Source: Deltaproteobacteria bacterium
GTDB taxonomy: Bacteria > Desulfobacterota > Binatia > UBA9968
Assembly: GCA_023250495.1 (NCBI GenBank)
Contig: JAHFAP010000067.1
Span: forward strand, 1 to 12,831
Length of the DNA stretch: 12,831 nt
Direction: 5' to 3'
Shown piece by piece: positions 12,527 to 12,831 of the stretch (within the stretch, counting starts at the first letter, position 1; every line of letters starts with the position of its first letter). The notes beneath the pieces are model-generated. The model was not told where the DNA came from, ran no database searches, and saw nothing but the letters and a program-made list of their open reading frames with translations. A program made the translations under genes and the position numbers.

Positions 12527-12831
12527 ATGAGCGTATGGACCCCCGACTCACTGAAGCTGTTCGTGAGCCACGTGGTGACTCAGAAGGAGGTTGCCCAATC
12601 CCTGAAGGACAGTCTCGTCACCTACGGGATTTGCGGATTTGTCGCCCACAGCGATATCGAGCCCACGCGTGAATGGCAGACCGAGATCGAGAGCGCGCTG
12701 CAGACCATGGATGCCCTGACTGCGATTCTTACCCCCGACTTCCACGCCAGCCGCTGGACAGATCAAGAGGTTGGGTTCGCCCTCGGGCGCGGACTGCTCG
12801 TCGTTCCACTCCTGCTCGGCGCTGATCCCTA
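12527..12831 (+). CDS. TIR-domain protein (cassette gene 4), 3' end beyond the window
   Basis: From ATG 12527 the frame stays open to the window edge, giving 101 residues. It is a bacterial TIR domain: box 1 as LKLFVSHVVTQKEVAQSLKD (residues 9-28), then YGICGFVAHSDIEPTREWQ (33-51), EIESALQTMDALTAILTPDF (53-72), and the WTDQEVGFALGRG block (77-89). E81 in WTDQE is the expected catalytic Glu of NAD-cleaving TIR domains. Proteins of this type (TIR_2-like) cleave NAD or make signalling nucleotides in anti-phage systems, usually with a second domain after the TIR, which here would lie outside the window. The ATG lies 10 bases after the right box of site C with no obvious Shine-Dalgarno, like its neighbours. 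Domain identification is firm; role in defence is inferred. Confidence 0.9.
   Translation, partial: MSVWTPDSLKLFVSHVVTQKEVAQSLKDSLVTYGICGFVAHSDIEPTREWQTEIESALQTMDALTAILTPDFHASRWTDQEVGFALGRGLLVVPLLLGADP

Larger units (their letters stand above)
9899..12831 (+). mobile_element. Integron gene-cassette array (CALIN-like), four single-gene cassettes, right end open
   Basis: Four genes on one strand are separated by three palindromic attC-like sites, each overlapping the end of the preceding gene. Cutting at the G|TT of each right-hand box gives complete cassettes 10961-11639 and 11640-12510; the first lacks a defined left border and the fourth runs off the window. Leaders between box and start codon are only 10-21 bases. 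Site lengths differ widely (58, 127 and 62 bases), as in environmental arrays and unlike the uniform Vibrio repeats. No integrase gene is in the window, so this is either a cluster of attC sites lacking an integrase or the interior of a larger integron. The genes look more A+T-rich than the catabolic run. Cargo suggests defence. Confidence 0.8.

Overview
The window looks like a metagenome-type chromosome fragment from a moderately GC-rich soil or subsurface bacterium. Orphan NMT1/THI5-like substrate-binding proteins, single-domain MetE-like proteins, a class III CoA-transferase, an LLM flavin enzyme and a DUF6282-like amidohydrolase are typical of uncultured deltaproteobacterial, Binatota-, Rokubacteria- or Tectomicrobia-like genomes. 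That placement is inference from gene content only; there is no rRNA or marker gene.

Layout. (1) 1-748, minus strand: a truncated AbiEii/MNT-like nucleotidyltransferase gene running off the left edge, preceded by a 62-codon ORF that overlaps it by one base (TAATG). A plus-strand relic of the C-terminus of a substrate-binding protein sits next to them. (2) 750-2542, minus strand: a two-gene operon of a two-domain VOC (glyoxalase/dioxygenase-fold) protein and a periplasmic substrate-binding protein, joined by an ATGA overlap. (3) 2753-9671, plus strand: a co-directional run of two tandem MetE-like zinc methyl/alkyltransferases, a second substrate-binding protein broken by one frameshift, a CaiB/BaiF CoA-transferase, an LLM flavin-dependent oxidoreductase and a metal-dependent amidohydrolase. 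Together (2) and (3) look like uptake plus catabolism of an unidentified small organic compound. The gaps on both sides of the flavin enzyme gene carry short-period tandem repeats and hairpin-forming inverted repeats that begin right after the upstream stop codons.

(4) 9899-12831, plus strand: the most interesting region. Three separate imperfect palindromes (10909-10966, 11519-11645, 12455-12516) have the architecture of integron attC recombination sites: outer CTAAC/GTTA boxes, inner L boxes with unpaired bases on one arm, and a variable terminal spacer. They separate four single-gene units in one orientation. I read this as an integron cassette array, with no integrase in the window (a CALIN, or the interior of a larger array). 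The cassettes encode a 346-aa protein with a Cys-cluster N-terminal region and a TIR-/deoxyribosyltransferase-like C-terminal domain, a 180-aa unknown protein, a 278-aa protein with a HEPN-like Rx5H motif, and a TIR-domain protein cut off by the right edge. Two TIR-type folds and a possible HEPN RNase point to a defence or cell-suicide function carried as cassettes; this is inferred, not shown.
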